A DNA stretch of 64,000 nt, taken from the NCBI RefSeq assembly GCF_020509005.1, contig NC_063012.1, forward strand, positions 10,664,001-10,728,000. The letters are read 5' to 3'. Under the pieces are notes generated by a model, which searched no databases, was not told where the DNA came from, and saw nothing but the letters and a program-made list of their open reading frames with translations. Below, one piece after another: positions 33,900-45,768 of the stretch. Made by a program: the position numbers and the translations under genes. Source of the stretch: Fulvia fulva. Its lineage: Eukaryota; Ascomycota; Dothideomycetes; Mycosphaerellales; Mycosphaerellaceae. How positions within the stretch are numbered: the first letter of the stretch is position 1; every line of letters starts with the position of its first letter.

Positions 33900-35990
33900 G
33901 CTTAGGGCGCTCGTAGGGGTCGAGTAGATAGCTAGCTACTCCTAAGGCGTATCCGGTACCGCGGTACCGTAGGTAGCTACCGCTTATAATAATCTAGGTA
34001 CGCTAATCTTAGGTAAGTAGTACGAGGTTCTTATATTACTTAGGCCGGTCCTTCTATAGAAGTAAGGCCTAGTTAGTATACGGTAAGCGACTAAGCGGTA
34101 TACTAGTATTAGCGGGAATCGCTAGCGGTATTACCTAGCCGATAGTAGGCGTAGTTATACCTAGCGTCGCGCCCGGAGGCTTACCGCTAGATAGCTTCTT
34201 ATTGTCCTTATTATCGTTAACCTTTCGAGGTAGGTCGATGTCGAGCTAAGCTATCTCGCTCTCTAGGCGATAGTATTACGAAGCTAGGCCCTCGACTATC
34301 TTGAATTCCGTAAGTCCTATAAGACGGGTACGGTACTTAAAGCTAAGCTTCTTCTTTAGCTTAAGAGCTTCCTACCTACGGCTTAAAGCTAGCGGTAGGC
34401 GAGCGCGTTCCTTCTAGTACTTAGCGTAGAATAGAGAGAACTTGTCTAATTCTCCTATCTTTAGAGCGTCTATATTATTACGTGCCGTGCCTTTAGGGTT
34501 ATAGTCGCCGAAGTTATAGTTAAGGAACTTAAGGGCTTTCTATACGGACTTAAAGGGCTTACTAACTATATACTTTCCGATAAGGATCTTCTATAGAATG
34601 TAGTTTCGAAGTATCTACTATACTAATCCGGTAGTATATTCTTAAACGAAGCGGACGGCGGATAGTACGTCCTTAAAAGTCGAGACGGCGAACTTGTTAC
34701 TAAGTTATATAGTCTACTCGTCGAGGCTTAGGGAGTCCTTACTATAGTTCTTACTAGAGAACTTAGGCTTCGGCATGTCGACGCGGCTACTAGTCTTAAA
34801 GTCCTTAGATATAGTAGGATTATAGCGGACTACGTCGACGCTAGTATCTACTATCTCGTAGTCCTCCTTAATAATAACTAGTTCCTTACTCTTCTTCTTA
34901 TCCTTCTTCTTACCCTTACTCTTACGCGGAGGTAGATCGACGTCGGAATCGGAGTCGGAGGATAAGTCGGATAAATCTAGATTAGATAAGTCGTAGACGC
35001 GCTACTTACGGTGCTTACGGGCGGTAGGCTACTTCTTAGTCCCCTTATCGACAGGCTTATTAGCGGGCGTATTAGTAGGCTTATCGGCGGGCTTATTACC
35101 GCGGCGGCGTCGTAACTCGGAGAGGGAACGAGTACTACGTTCCTTTAGTTTCTCGGTAGTACGGCTACGCTTAGCCTCCTCGAGTTCCTACTAGAGCGTC
35201 TAAATCTTCTATTATAGCCCTACTACGTCTATAGTAGTAGGTACGGTCTTATTAGGTACGAGGCTATCGAGTTTGGCTACCTTCGCCTTAAGTATACTAA
35301 CTTCCTTCTTAGTAGACTTAGTATAATTATAGTCTTCGTTAGCCTACTTCCTATACTTAGTTACGTCCTACTTTACCTTACTTAAGTCCTCGTTTACTTA
35401 TTCGAGGTCTTACTTATATTCCTACTTATACTTCGTAGTATATTATTACTCGGTATATATATCCTTAAACTTCTTCTTGTTCAGCTCGTTAGCCTTATAT
35501 AACGCCGCCCTATCTAGGATAGCTTAGCGATAATCGGCTTCGAGCTTACGAAGTACGTATAAGATAGCTTCTAGTTAATTCTTAATATAATCGTAAAGCT
35601 AGGTCGAGTCGAGTATACGTAGCTACTCGAGTAGGATACGCTAGGTACTACCGCGACCCTAGGCGTCTATAAAGTTAACGGCGAAGTCTTTTCGAGTGTT
35701 ATCGTAGGACCTATCGTGTCGTTCTTATACTTAACAATGTCGCCCTCGTATAATAACGTAGTAAGGTTAAGAGTATTAGGGATTTCGAGCTATATCTCGT
35801 CACCTTCCTCCTCTTCTAGAAGCTAGTCGAGAATCGCGCGCTCCGTGTTAGCGTACTTAGTATAGGGATCTAGTAGGACGGAGTTATTAGACTAGGTATA
35901 CTAATCGGCTCGCGTAAAGAGTTCTAAGTTTCGAGTTAGTCGCGTATAGCGTACAATATGTTAAGTACTCGCGCCGCCGCTAGGGCCGGT
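33900..35990 (-). pseudogene. gag of Gypsy-C, RIPed
   Basis: Minus-strand Gag region upstream of the protease. It includes a stretch rich in Lys, Glu, Ser and Asp codons (about 35500-34900) that looks like coiled coil and basic/acidic blocks, and a capsid-like part at about 34850-34250. The zinc knuckle near 33980 is not cleanly readable. Stops throughout. Confidence 0.65.
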
Positions 35991-36167
35991 ACCCTACGGT
36001 CTCGCTATACTATAAGTATAGTACGCCCTTCTAGCGTCTTTACTAGGAGGGAGAGAGAGAGAGAGTACTACGCTTCTACGCTAGTACGAGTCGGGGATTT
36101 CGAGGAGTCGCGTTATCGTAATTTTTTAAGCTAAGCGGCGCTAAATATAGTAGCGTCCTTATTAATA

Positions 36168-36176
36168 AGCTATCGA
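36168..36176 (-). promoter_or_regulatory. Self-primer binding site of Gypsy-C
   Basis: Two bases inside the 5' LTR, TCGATAGCT on the minus strand is the exact complement of AGCTATCGA on the minus strand of the LTR (36227-36235). Same layout as in Gypsy-A and Element F, with a different sequence. Confidence 0.65.
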
Positions 36177-36178
36177 AG

Positions 36179-36372
36179 TGTTACGAGGCTATAGTACGAG
36201 AGTATAGGGGTGTAGTATTAATAAAGTCGATAGCTAAAGAGAGAAGTAGGTTCTAAGGTCGAGGCCTATACTTAAGGACCGAGGTATTACGGGTCGGCTT
36301 CGGGCCGAGCGTCACGTGATCTGAGGTCACGTGCTCCTTTGCTAATCCTTTACTTACGGAGCGGCCGTAACA
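36179..36372 (-). repeat. 5' LTR of Gypsy-C
   Basis: 194 bp, TGTTACGG...CCTCGTAACA on the minus strand, less RIPed than the other LTR. Two CACGTG E-boxes lie within 36310-36345. Confidence 0.9.
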
Positions 36373-36377
36373 GGGGT

Positions 36378-36475
36378 ATAGATCTAGGGGATAGGAGGCG
36401 TAGGTAAGCCGATCCCGAAACGGATAGAGTAACCCCTAAATAGGACTTAGGTAGGTAACCTATATAGAATACTAG
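36378..36475 (+). mobile_element. RIPed LINE-A-like ORF2 fragment, right piece
   Basis: Matches LINE-A at about 19779-19880 (GCCGATCCCGAAACGGATAG is unchanged) with C-to-T and G-to-A changes. Together with 28278-28315 it is one LINE copy split by Gypsy-C. It is cut on the right by Gypsy-1 copy 2. Confidence 0.85.
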
Positions 36476-36996
36476 AGTATTAGGGCGAGAGCCTAGCCTA
36501 TAAGATATAAGAGTAAAAGCGAGAATATAGGTACGAAGTATAGATATAAAGGGTATAGTATAATTGCTATATAAAACGAAAGACGAAGAAAGTAAGAGAG
36601 GCCTAGGGAAGGCTAGATACTTATACGCGACCCTCGCGAGTACGTATCCCCGTATTAATAGGGCTAACCCGTACGAAGCCGCGCTTAGTAGCTTTACTTA
36701 AAGCCTTATTCCAACCTGCCCTACGTTCCGAGTCTTCTACGTACTTCTTCTAGGGTCTAGCGTAGTCGCGGGTACTCGCGGGAGTACCGTAAGTTATATA
36801 GTTACGAGCCGAAGTAAATCTATTAAGGGTTAGTAGAGTAGTAAATTTAGAGGGCTAGGTCCCGTAGTAAATATTACGGGGTATATAATTCTTAGCGCTT
36901 ATATACTAAGCTAGACTTTTACTTCTTAACGACTTCTAAGCACTCTAAGGCTCTTCTGTCCCCACCTTCTATATACTCTATAGGGAGACTATAATA
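36476..36996 (-). repeat. 3' LTR of Gypsy-1 copy 2
   Basis: About 521 bp. The polypurine tract on the minus strand (TTTAGGGGGGCTAC) lies next to it at 36997-37010. The outer end (near 36476) is not a clean TG/CA end, so a few bases may be lost. Confidence 0.82.
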
Positions 36997-39475
36997 GTAG
37001 CCCCCCTAAACAAAGCTAAGTTCCTACGAAGCCGTAGTAGTTCTATATATCGAGGATGTTTAGCTTTAGTACTAGGCCTAGGCCTAATATTATAGTCGAT
37101 ATACTATTAGTAAGCCCCGTCGAAGAGCTTAGATTCGAAAAGCCTACTAATATTAACCTCTAGGCCGTCTACGCGGGCGTAGTATTCTTCGATTACTTAA
37201 CGATTAAAGATGATATGTTGGATAGGTTCCTATAAGGTATCCTACTAAGGGCAACCTTACTATTCGACTTTATACTTGATTGGCGGTAGTCCTTTAACGT
37301 CGTTAGGCTCTACGCGGATTCCCCGGATCTTACGGACGGTATAGTCGTTAGAAGGTAGGTTAATAGGCTCGTCGACTTCTACTTTATTAGGAGGACCTAG
37401 TATATCTTAGTTTTAGTTCGGGAATAGGTCCTTAGCCGACGGCCGAAGGCGTATAGGATAGAAGACGTTATAGATCTTTATGTTCGTAGGAAGAGCTAGA
37501 CGGTAGGCGTATAAACTAATACGCTCGGTAATCTCAAAAGGACCTAGGTTCTTCTAGTTCAGCTTCTTAGAGGAGCGGTCTGTCTTAATGTTCTTAGAGT
37601 TAAGGTAGACTATATCGCCTACTTAGTAGTCGGGAGCTAGCTAGCGACGACGATTAGCTTAATCCTCGTAGATTGCTTATACGTATACTATCTCGTCGTA
37701 AACTTCTTTATAGATCTATAAGAGTATAGTAGCGAACTCGTCTACTACTTACTCGTTTACGTCTTTAGTAGGCGGGAGAGGTTCTTCTAGTTCTATGCCT
37801 ATACGAGGGTAGTAACCTCTCGTAGTATAGAAGGGAGAGTAGCTAGTAGTCTCCGAGTCCTAGTTACGAGTAGCGAACTCTACCGTAGGGATATACTAAG
37901 GCCAATCCTTCTAGTAGTAGTCGACGAAGTAACGAAGGACCTACTCGAGGATAGCGTTCGTAATTTCAGTCTAGCCGTCGGTCTATAGCTAAAAACTAGT
38001 CAAGAGGTTATACTTAATACCTAGGATAGTATATAGACGCTTCTAGAAGTACGAGATGAACTAGGAGCCTCTATTAGAGGTGATGCTATCCGGGAGGCCT
38101 TAAAAGCGCTAGACGAATTCGTAGAATAAGCGAGTAGTCTCCTTTACGGTCATACTCTAGTACGGGATTATATACCGGTCCTTAGAGTAACGGTCTACGA
38201 TTACTAGAAGGGCCTTTGCCTTTACGCCGCTAAAGGTCTTACCGTAAGGAAGATCGGTAATAAAGTCTATAGTAATATACTTCTACGGACGATTAGGAGC
38301 CGGGAGAGGGTATAAGAGACCGTAGGGGCGGTAGCGGTTAGCTTTAGCTCTTCGGTAAGTAGCGTAGTTTAGTACGTAGCGACGGACGTCCTTCTAGGAA
38401 TACGGCTACTAGTAATACCTAGCGAGGAGCTTATAGGTCTTAGCTACGCCTAGGTGACCCCTAGAGGCGGAGTCGTAGATAATTTGAAGAATCTTAGCTC
38501 GGATATTAGAGCCTTCGGGCTACGGTACGTAAAGCTTCTTACGGAAGTAGACGACACCTTCCTAGAGCTCGTATCTAGATAGCGAGAAGCCCGGGAATGT
38601 CCTCGCGCTAGATTTAAGGGCCTAAACTAACTCTAAGGCGACTAGGTCGGTATCGTACGCTATTCGTACTCGTGCTATAATACCTTCGGGCTACTCCTTA
38701 TTATTAAACCCCTTAAAGTCTAATTCGGATAAGCATTTAGTCGTTACTAAGCCCTCTTTCTTATTGTTCAAGTCCTTAGCGTCCGAGGTGTATTCTTTAG
38801 GCTCGGATTTATTATTACTCTCGTTAAGATAGGTAGGAGCGAGTACGAGAGTAGTAAAGGAAGCGGCGAGCGTAGGCTAGCCGTTCGATAGGTACTCTCG
38901 AAGCTCGGAAGAGAGGTTATACTCTTTAATAACTTGTTACTCTACGATTTACTAGCCCCCTCTTCGATTAACTAGAGAGTTACTAGGGCGGCAGGTAAGG
39001 GCGTCGGCTATCGAGTTGGTCTTACCGGGCGTATACGAGATTATAAAGTTAAACCGGGAGAGGAACTCGCTCTAGCGGGCCTAGCGACGATTAAGTAGCT
39101 TACTTTTTATAAAGTAGACGAGGTTCTTATAGTGGGAGCTTACTTAGACGGGTATAGTAGAGCCTTCGAGCTCGGGGCGCTACTCTTTAAAAGCTTTAAC
39201 GATAGCGAGAAGCTCCTTATCGTAGATCTCGTAGTTATACTCCGTAGCGTTTATCTTCTTAGAGAGGAAGGCGATAGGTAACTAGGGAGATTTAGGCGAG
39301 CGGCGTTATAGTAGGACACCGCCTACTACGCCGTCGGATACGTTAGTCTCTATACGGGTCTCTAGTTTAAAATCGAAGTACTATAGAAGCGGGTTCTTAA
39401 TAAACTTCGCTTTAAGTAAGTTAAAAGCCTCCTAGTATTCGTCGGTCTAGGCAAACTTCTTACCCTTACGCGTAA
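36476..39475 (-). mobile_element. Gypsy-1 copy 2, RIPed, 3' half only
   Basis: 3' LTR (36476-36996) and internal part (36997-39475) holding chromodomain-like end, integrase and RNase H regions, reading on the minus strand. It stops abruptly within the RT/RNase H part where copy 3 begins in the opposite direction at 39476. Its missing 5' half is not found after copy 3. It matches copy 1 (from position 1 to about 1675) with more RIP changes. Confidence 0.88.
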
Positions 39476-39998
39476 TGTCATAGTCTCCCTATAGAGTGTA
39501 TAGAAGGTAGGGATAGAAGAGCCTTAGAGTACTTAGAAGTCGTTAAGAAGTGACAGTCTAGCTTAGTATATAAGCGCTAAGAATTATATACCCCGTAACA
39601 TTTACTACGGGACCTAGCCCTCCAAATTCACCCCTCTACTAAACCTTAACAGATTCACTTCGGCTCGTAACTATATAACTCACGGCACTCCCGCGAGTAC
39701 CCGCGACTACGCTAGACCCTAGAAGAAGCACGTAGAAGACTCGGAACGTAGGGCAGGTTAGAATAAGGCTTTAAGTAAAGCTACTAAGCGCGGCTTCGTA
39801 CGGGTTAGCCCTATTAATACGGGGATACGTACTCGCGAGGGTCGCGTATAAATATCTAGCCTTCCCTAGGCCTCTCTTGCTTTCTTCGTCTTTTGTTTTG
39901 TGTAGCAATTATACTATACCCTTTTATATCTACACTTCGTACCTACATTCTCGCTTTTACTCTTATATCTTATAGGCTAGGCTCTCGCCCTAATATTA
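39476..39998 (+). repeat. 5' LTR of Gypsy-1 copy 3
   Basis: 523 bp, TGTCATAG...TAATATTA. TATAAATA at 39847-39854 precedes GTCTTTTG (39888-39895; GTCTTTCG in the 3' LTR) by 33 nt. Confidence 0.9.
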
Positions 39999-40006
39999 CG
40001 AAAGAC
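39999..40006 (+). promoter_or_regulatory. Self-primer binding site of Gypsy-1
   Basis: CGAAAGAC directly after the LTR is the exact complement of GTCTTTCG in the 3' LTR (45659-45666); in the 5' LTR one C has become T. Short, but in the same position relative to the TATA box as in the other families. Confidence 0.55.
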
Positions 40007-40037
40007 TAACAAACCGTTAACTACTCGAGTCATCCTT

Positions 40038-41250
40038 ATAGGTGACTACGCTACCGATAGAGTTGTTAACCTCGATAACTAAGACACTCTATTCCACTTT
40101 AGTAAGTAGACTAACATCCCCTTCTTAAACGCCGCTACCTTCGGTACCTAGGTAAACGCTAACCCCGATACCGCCTATACTCTTATTAACCGTACCGTCC
40201 CCTCTTTCCGCGAGACCGCCTAGTAGGTCGAGCAAGTAAATAACTAAGTAACATACCTTTAAGGTATTATAAACACCTCCTAGAACCTCGCCCCGTACGC
40301 CGACGATAACCGCCGCTAGTACTTCTCTAAGAAGGTTAACGACCTAGACGAGTTCGACGGTAATAAGAGCAAGTTTAAGGCATTTAAGATATAGCTCACT
40401 ATTAAGCTATTAGCTAATACCGACTACTTTCCGTAAGAGAAGGACAAAGTTACGTACGTCTTCTTCCTCCTTCGGAGAGACGCCGCGGCTTAGGTATAAT
40501 ACTATATCGATAACGCTACGTAGACTATCGGCTACCCGGACGTCCTTACCTTAATATAGGACCTCCGTGCTACCTTTAGTAATCTAGACCGTAGAGCTAC
40601 CGCCTAGAACGCTATCTATAACCTCCTCTAGAAGAACAAGAGCTTCGCCGAGTACCTCGCGGCCTTTAACCGCGATATCGGGTTTACCGGCTATAACGAA
40701 GAGACTAAGAAGAGCACTCTCCGCCGTGGTTTATTAGTAGAGCTTCTTCGAGCCCTCGAGGACAAGGACGTCGGTACTATAAGCTTCCGTAAGCTCGTCG
40801 AGACCTACTAGCGCCTCGACTCTAATATAAAACATACCGCCTCTCTCCTCGCTTCCCGTTCTTAAGGTCGTTAGCCTCGTAGTCCCGGAAGCTACTTCGC
40901 TACTCTACTAGGCGCCGCCGCTCCTACGGCTCTCCCTCCCGTCTCTATAGGTAACGCTATAGATCTTAGCGCTAGTACCGCCGTCCCTCGAGTTTAGGGC
41001 CTCGTTAACGGTAAGCTTACTCCCGAAGAGAAGCTTCGCCGTCGCTAGGCCGGACTCTATACCTACTACGGCGGTCTAGGCTATATCGTAGCTAACTGTC
41101 CGTAGCTCGCTACCCGTAACGCCCGTAACCCGGTTCGCGGCGCTATCGGCGCTATCGAGCCTACTCCTACTACTCCCGCTAAGTAGGAAAAAGCCTAGGT
41201 CTTCCTTATCGACGCGATGAAGACTAAGAACAACGTTTACCGAAAGTAAA
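40038..41250 (+). pseudogene. gag of Gypsy-1 copy 3, RIPed
   Basis: The former ATG is ATA at 40038. The reading frame matches copy 1 gag with added stops. A zinc-knuckle region near 41030-41095 keeps its last cysteine (VANCP) and has tyrosines in place of the first cysteines. Confidence 0.8.
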
Positions 41251-44200
41251 GAGAGGAAAGAAGTTAAGGATCAATATAGTATAGCTAGACCTATACGACG
41301 AGACGGGTAAGGACTACGCTTATAAACCGTTCGTCACGAATATAAATATCGGCTTAAAGAAACTCTCTTCTTCTAATCTCACTCTTATAGACACTAGCGT
41401 ACTAGGCGAGTCTTTTATAGACTATAAACTCGCGACCTCTCTTAACCTCGAACCCTAGGAACTAAAGTACCCTCGTACCCTTAAACTCTTTAACGGCACG
41501 GAGACTACTACTAGTAAGATTACTTATGTTATATACACGTTAATTACTCTCGGAGGCAAGCGTATGTCGATTACTAGCTTCCTTACGTCCCTACCGTATT
41601 AGAAGTTTATCCTCGGCCTCCCCTAGTTTAGACGACACCGACCTATTATCGACTAGACTTCCCTTACTATTAGCTTCCCTCTAGAAGTTCCTCCGGTACC
41701 TCCGCCTTCTCCGCCGCCTTAGCGCGGTCCTAAGTATACTAAGATCTTCTAGGTAAACGCCGCTACCTTCACTACTACTACTAAGTAGCCTAAAGCTTAA
41801 GTCTTCGCCGCCTCTCTCCGTAATATCGACATCGCCCTCGAGAAGCTCGATAAGAAGCGTATACCTACTAACCCTACTACGAAGGTCCCTCCTTAGGCAC
41901 ACTACATCCTCTACGTATTCGATACTAAAGCCGTAGACAAGCTGCCTCCTTATTGCCCTTACGACTATAAGCTTAAGCTAGAAGAAGGTATAGAGATACC
42001 GTTCGGACCGCTATATTCTTTATCCCGAGAAGAGCTTATCGTCCTTAAGAGATACCTCGAAGAGAACCTAAAGAAGGGGTTTATTCGAGCGAGCCGTTCT
42101 AGCGCTAGTAGTCCCGTTATGTTTGTTAAGAAGCCCGGCGGTAGTCTACGCTTCTACGTAGACTACCGAGGCTTAAACGCTATTATAAAGAAGAACCGCT
42201 ACCTAATACCGTTAATTTAGGAGACGCTCGAGCGCCTCTCTAAGGCCAAGTACTTTACTAAGCTCGATGTCATCGCTACGTTTAATAAGTTACGAATAGT
42301 AGAAGGACACGAGTATCTTATAGCCTTCCGTACTCGCTACGGGCTATTCGAGTCGCTCGTTATGCCCTTCGGCGTTTATAACGGGCCTAGTACCTTCTAG
42401 AACTTTATTAACGACATCCTTTAGGAGTTCCTCGATCAGTTCTATACTACCTATATCGACGACATCCTAGTCTATAGCGAGACTAAGGAGGAGTACCGCG
42501 AGCACGTCTATAAGGTCCTTTAGAAGCTCGTAGACGCCGGCTTATAGCTCGATATCGACAAGTACGAGTTTAAGAAGACCGAAGTCAAGTTCCTTAGTTT
42601 AATCATTACCGTAGACGGCATTAAGATAGACTAAGAGAAGATCGACGCTATCGTCGAATAGTATACTCCTACGAACGTTAAAGAGGTCTAGGGTTTCCTA
42701 GGCTTTACTAACTTCTACCGCCGCTTTATCTACGTATTTTCGGGCGTAGTACGCCCTTTAACGAAGCTTACGCGTAAGGGTAAGAAGTTCGCCTAGACCG
42801 ACGAATACTAGGAGGCTTTTAACTTGCTTAAAGCGAAGTTTGTTAAGAACCCGCTTCTATAGCACTTCGATTTCGAACTAGAGACCCGTATAGAGACTAA
42901 CGTATCCGACGGCGTAGTAGGCGGTGTCCTACTATAACGCCGCTCGCCTAAATCTCCCTAGTTACCTATCGCCTTCCTCTCTAAGAAGATAAACGCTACG
43001 GAGTATAACTACGAGATCTACGATAAGGAGCTTCTCGCTATCGTTAAAGCTTTCGAAGAGTAGCGCCCCGAGCTCGAAGGCTCTACTATACCCGTCTAAG
43101 TAAGCTCCGACTATAAGAACCTCGTCTACTTTATAAAGAGCAAGCTACTTAATCGTCGCTAGGCCCGCTAGAGCGAGTTCCTCTCCCGGTTTAACTTTAT
43201 AATCTCGTATACGCCCGGTAAGGCCAATTTAATAGCCGACGCCCTTATCCGCCGCCCTAGTAACTCTCTAGTTGATCGAAGAGGGGGCCGGCAAATCGTA
43301 GAGCAATAAGTTATTAAAGAGCATAACCTCTCTTCCGAGCTTCGAGAGTACCTATCGAACGGCTAGCCTACGCTCGCCGCTTCCTTTACTACTCTCGTAC
43401 TCGCTCCTACCTACCTTAACAAGAGTGACGATAAATCCGAGCCTAAAGAATACGTCTCGGACGCTAAGGACTTAAACGACGATAAAGAGGGCTTAGTAAC
43501 GACCGACGGCTTATCCGAATTAGACTCTAAGGGGTTTAATAATAAGGAGTAGCCCGAAGGTATTATAGCACGAGTACGAATAGCGTACGATACCGACCTA
43601 GTCGCCTTAGAGTTAGTTTAGGCCCTTAAATCTAGCGCGAGGACATTCCCGGGCTTCTCGCTATCTAGATACGAGCTCTAGGAAGGTGTCGTCTACTTCC
43701 GTAAGAAGCTTTACGTACCGTAGCCCGAAGGCTCTAATATCCGAGCTAAGATTCTTCAAATTATCTACGACTCCGCCTCTAGGGGTCACCTAGGCGTAGC
43801 TAAGACCTATAAGCTCCTCGCTAGGTATTACTAGTAGCCGTATTCCTAGAAGGACGTCCGCCGCTACGTACTAAACTACGCTACTTACCGAAGAGCTAAA
43901 GCTAACCGCTACTATCCCTACGGTCTCTTATACCCTCTCCCGGCTCCTAATCGTCCGTAGAAGTACATTACTATAGACTTTATTACCGATCTTCCTTACG
44001 GTAAGACCTTTAGCGGCGTAAAAGTAAAGGCCCTTCTAGTGATTATAGACCGTTACTCTAAGGACCGGTATATAATCCCGTACTAGAGTATGACCGTAAA
44101 GGAGACTACTCGCTTATTCTACGAATTCGTCTAGCGCTTTTAAGGCCTCCCGGATAGCATCACCTCTAATAGAGGCACCTAGTTCATCTCGTACTTCTAG

Positions 44201-45130
44201 AAGCGTCTATATACTATCCTAGGTATTAAGCATAACCTCTCGACCAGTTTTTAGCTATAGACCGACGGCTAGACCGAAATTACGAACGCTATCCTCGAGT
44301 AGGTCCTTCGTTACTTCGTCGACTACTACTAGAAGGATTGGCCTTAGTATATCCCTACGGTAGAGTTTGCTACTCGTAACTAGGACTCGGAGACTACTAG
44401 CTACTCTCCCTTCTATACTACGAGAGGTTACTACCCTAGTATAGGTATAGAACTAGAAGAACCTCTCCCGCCTACCGAAGACGTAAACGAGTAAGTAGTA
44501 GACGAGTTCGCTACTATACTCTTATAGATCGATAAAGAAGTTCACGACGAGATAGTATACGTATAAGCAATCTACGAGGATTAAGCTAATCGTCGTCGCT
44601 AGCTAGCTCCCGACTACTAAGTAGGCGATATAGTCTACCTTAACTCTAAGAATATTAAGACGGACCGCCCCTCTAAGAAGCTGAACTAGAAGAACCTAGG
44701 TCCTTTTAAGATTACCGAGCGTATTAGTTTATACGCCTACCGTCTAGCTCTTCCTACGAACATAAAGATCCACGACGTCTTCTATCCCGTACGCCTTCGG
44801 CCGTCGGCTAAGGACCTATTCCCGAACTAAAACTAAGACATACTAGGTCCTCCCGATAAAGTAGAAGTCGACGAGCCTATTAACCTACCTTCTAACGACT
44901 ATGCCGTCCGTAAGATCCGGGGAATCCGCGTAGAGCCTAACGACGTTAAAGGACTACCGCCGATTAAGTATAAAGTCGAATAGTAAGGTTACCCTAAGTA
45001 GGATACCTTATAGGAACCTATCTAATATATTATCTTTAATCGTCAAGCAATCGAAGAATACTACGCCCGCGTAGACGGCCTAGAAGTTAATATCGGTAGG
45101 CTCTTCGAATCTAAGCTCTTCGACGGGGCT
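41251..45130 (+). pseudogene. pol of Gypsy-1 copy 3, RIPed
   Basis: Protease about 41340-41420. RT about 42040-42700 with [11 protein letters not shown] near 42120 and Tyr-Ile-Asp-Asp at about 42452-42463. RNase H about 42890-43180. Integrase about 43740-44430. The end (about 44930-45060) resembles a chromodomain (YKVE, G-Y, then EP and AIEEYYAR), so Gypsy-1 is probably a chromovirus too. Stops at many former Gln codons. Confidence 0.85.
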
Positions 45131-45246
45131 TACTAATAGTGTATCGACTATAATATTAGGCCTAGGCCTAGTACTAAAGCTGAACATCCTCGATATATAG
45201 AACTACTACGGCTTCGTAGGAACTTAGCTTTGTTTAGGGGGGCTAC

Positions 45247-45768
45247 TATTATAGTCTCCCTATAGAGTATATAGAAGGTGGGGACAGAAGAGCCTTAGAG
45301 TACTCAGAAGTCGTTAAGAAGTGACAGTCTAGCTTAGTATATAAGCGCTAAGAATTATATACCCCGTAATATTTACTACGGGACCTAGCCCTCTAAATTT
45401 ACCCCTCTACTAAACCTTAATAGATTCACTTCGGCTCGTAACTATATAACTTACGGCACTCCCGCGAGCACCCGCGACTACGCTAGACCCTAGAAGAAGT
45501 ACGTAGAAGACTCGGAACGTAGGGCAGGTTAGAATAAGGTTTTGAGCAAAGCTACTAAGCGCGGCTTCGTACGGGTTAGCCCTATTAATACGGGGATACG
45601 TACTCGCGAGGGTCGCGTATAAATATCTAGCCTTCCCTAGGCCTCTCTTGCTTTCTTCGTCTTTCGTTTTGTATAGCAATTATACTATACCCTTTATATC
45701 TACACTTCGTACCTATATTCTCGCTTTTATTCTTATATGTTATAGGCTAGGCTCTCGCCCCTAATATA
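45247..45768 (+). repeat. 3' LTR of Gypsy-1 copy 3
   Basis: About 522 bp. The start is RIPed (TATTATAG for TGTCATAG). The end runs straight into LINE-B at 45769. Confidence 0.85.

Larger units (their letters stand above)
28316..36372 (-). mobile_element. Gypsy-C, RIPed Ty3/gypsy chromovirus with a nested LINE
   Basis: Two 194-bp LTRs (28316-28509 and 36179-36372) and a target duplication GGGGT on both sides (28311-28315, 36373-36377). On the minus strand: self-primer site, gag, protease, RT, RNase H, integrase, chromodomain remains, polypurine tract (AAGGGGGAGGGTAG on the minus strand) and 3' LTR. LINE-C is inserted at 32131-32812. Strong RIP damage. Without LINE-C the element is 7375 bp. 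Confidence 0.92.
39476..45768 (+). mobile_element. Gypsy-1 copy 3, RIPed, full length
   Basis: LTRs at 39476-39998 and 45247-45768, with gag and pol between. No matching target duplication: the left flank is Gypsy-1 copy 2 and the right flank LINE-B, and the last bases of the 3' LTR are altered, which suggests rearrangement rather than a simple insertion. RIP is strong (start codon ATG to ATA near 40038). Confidence 0.9.
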
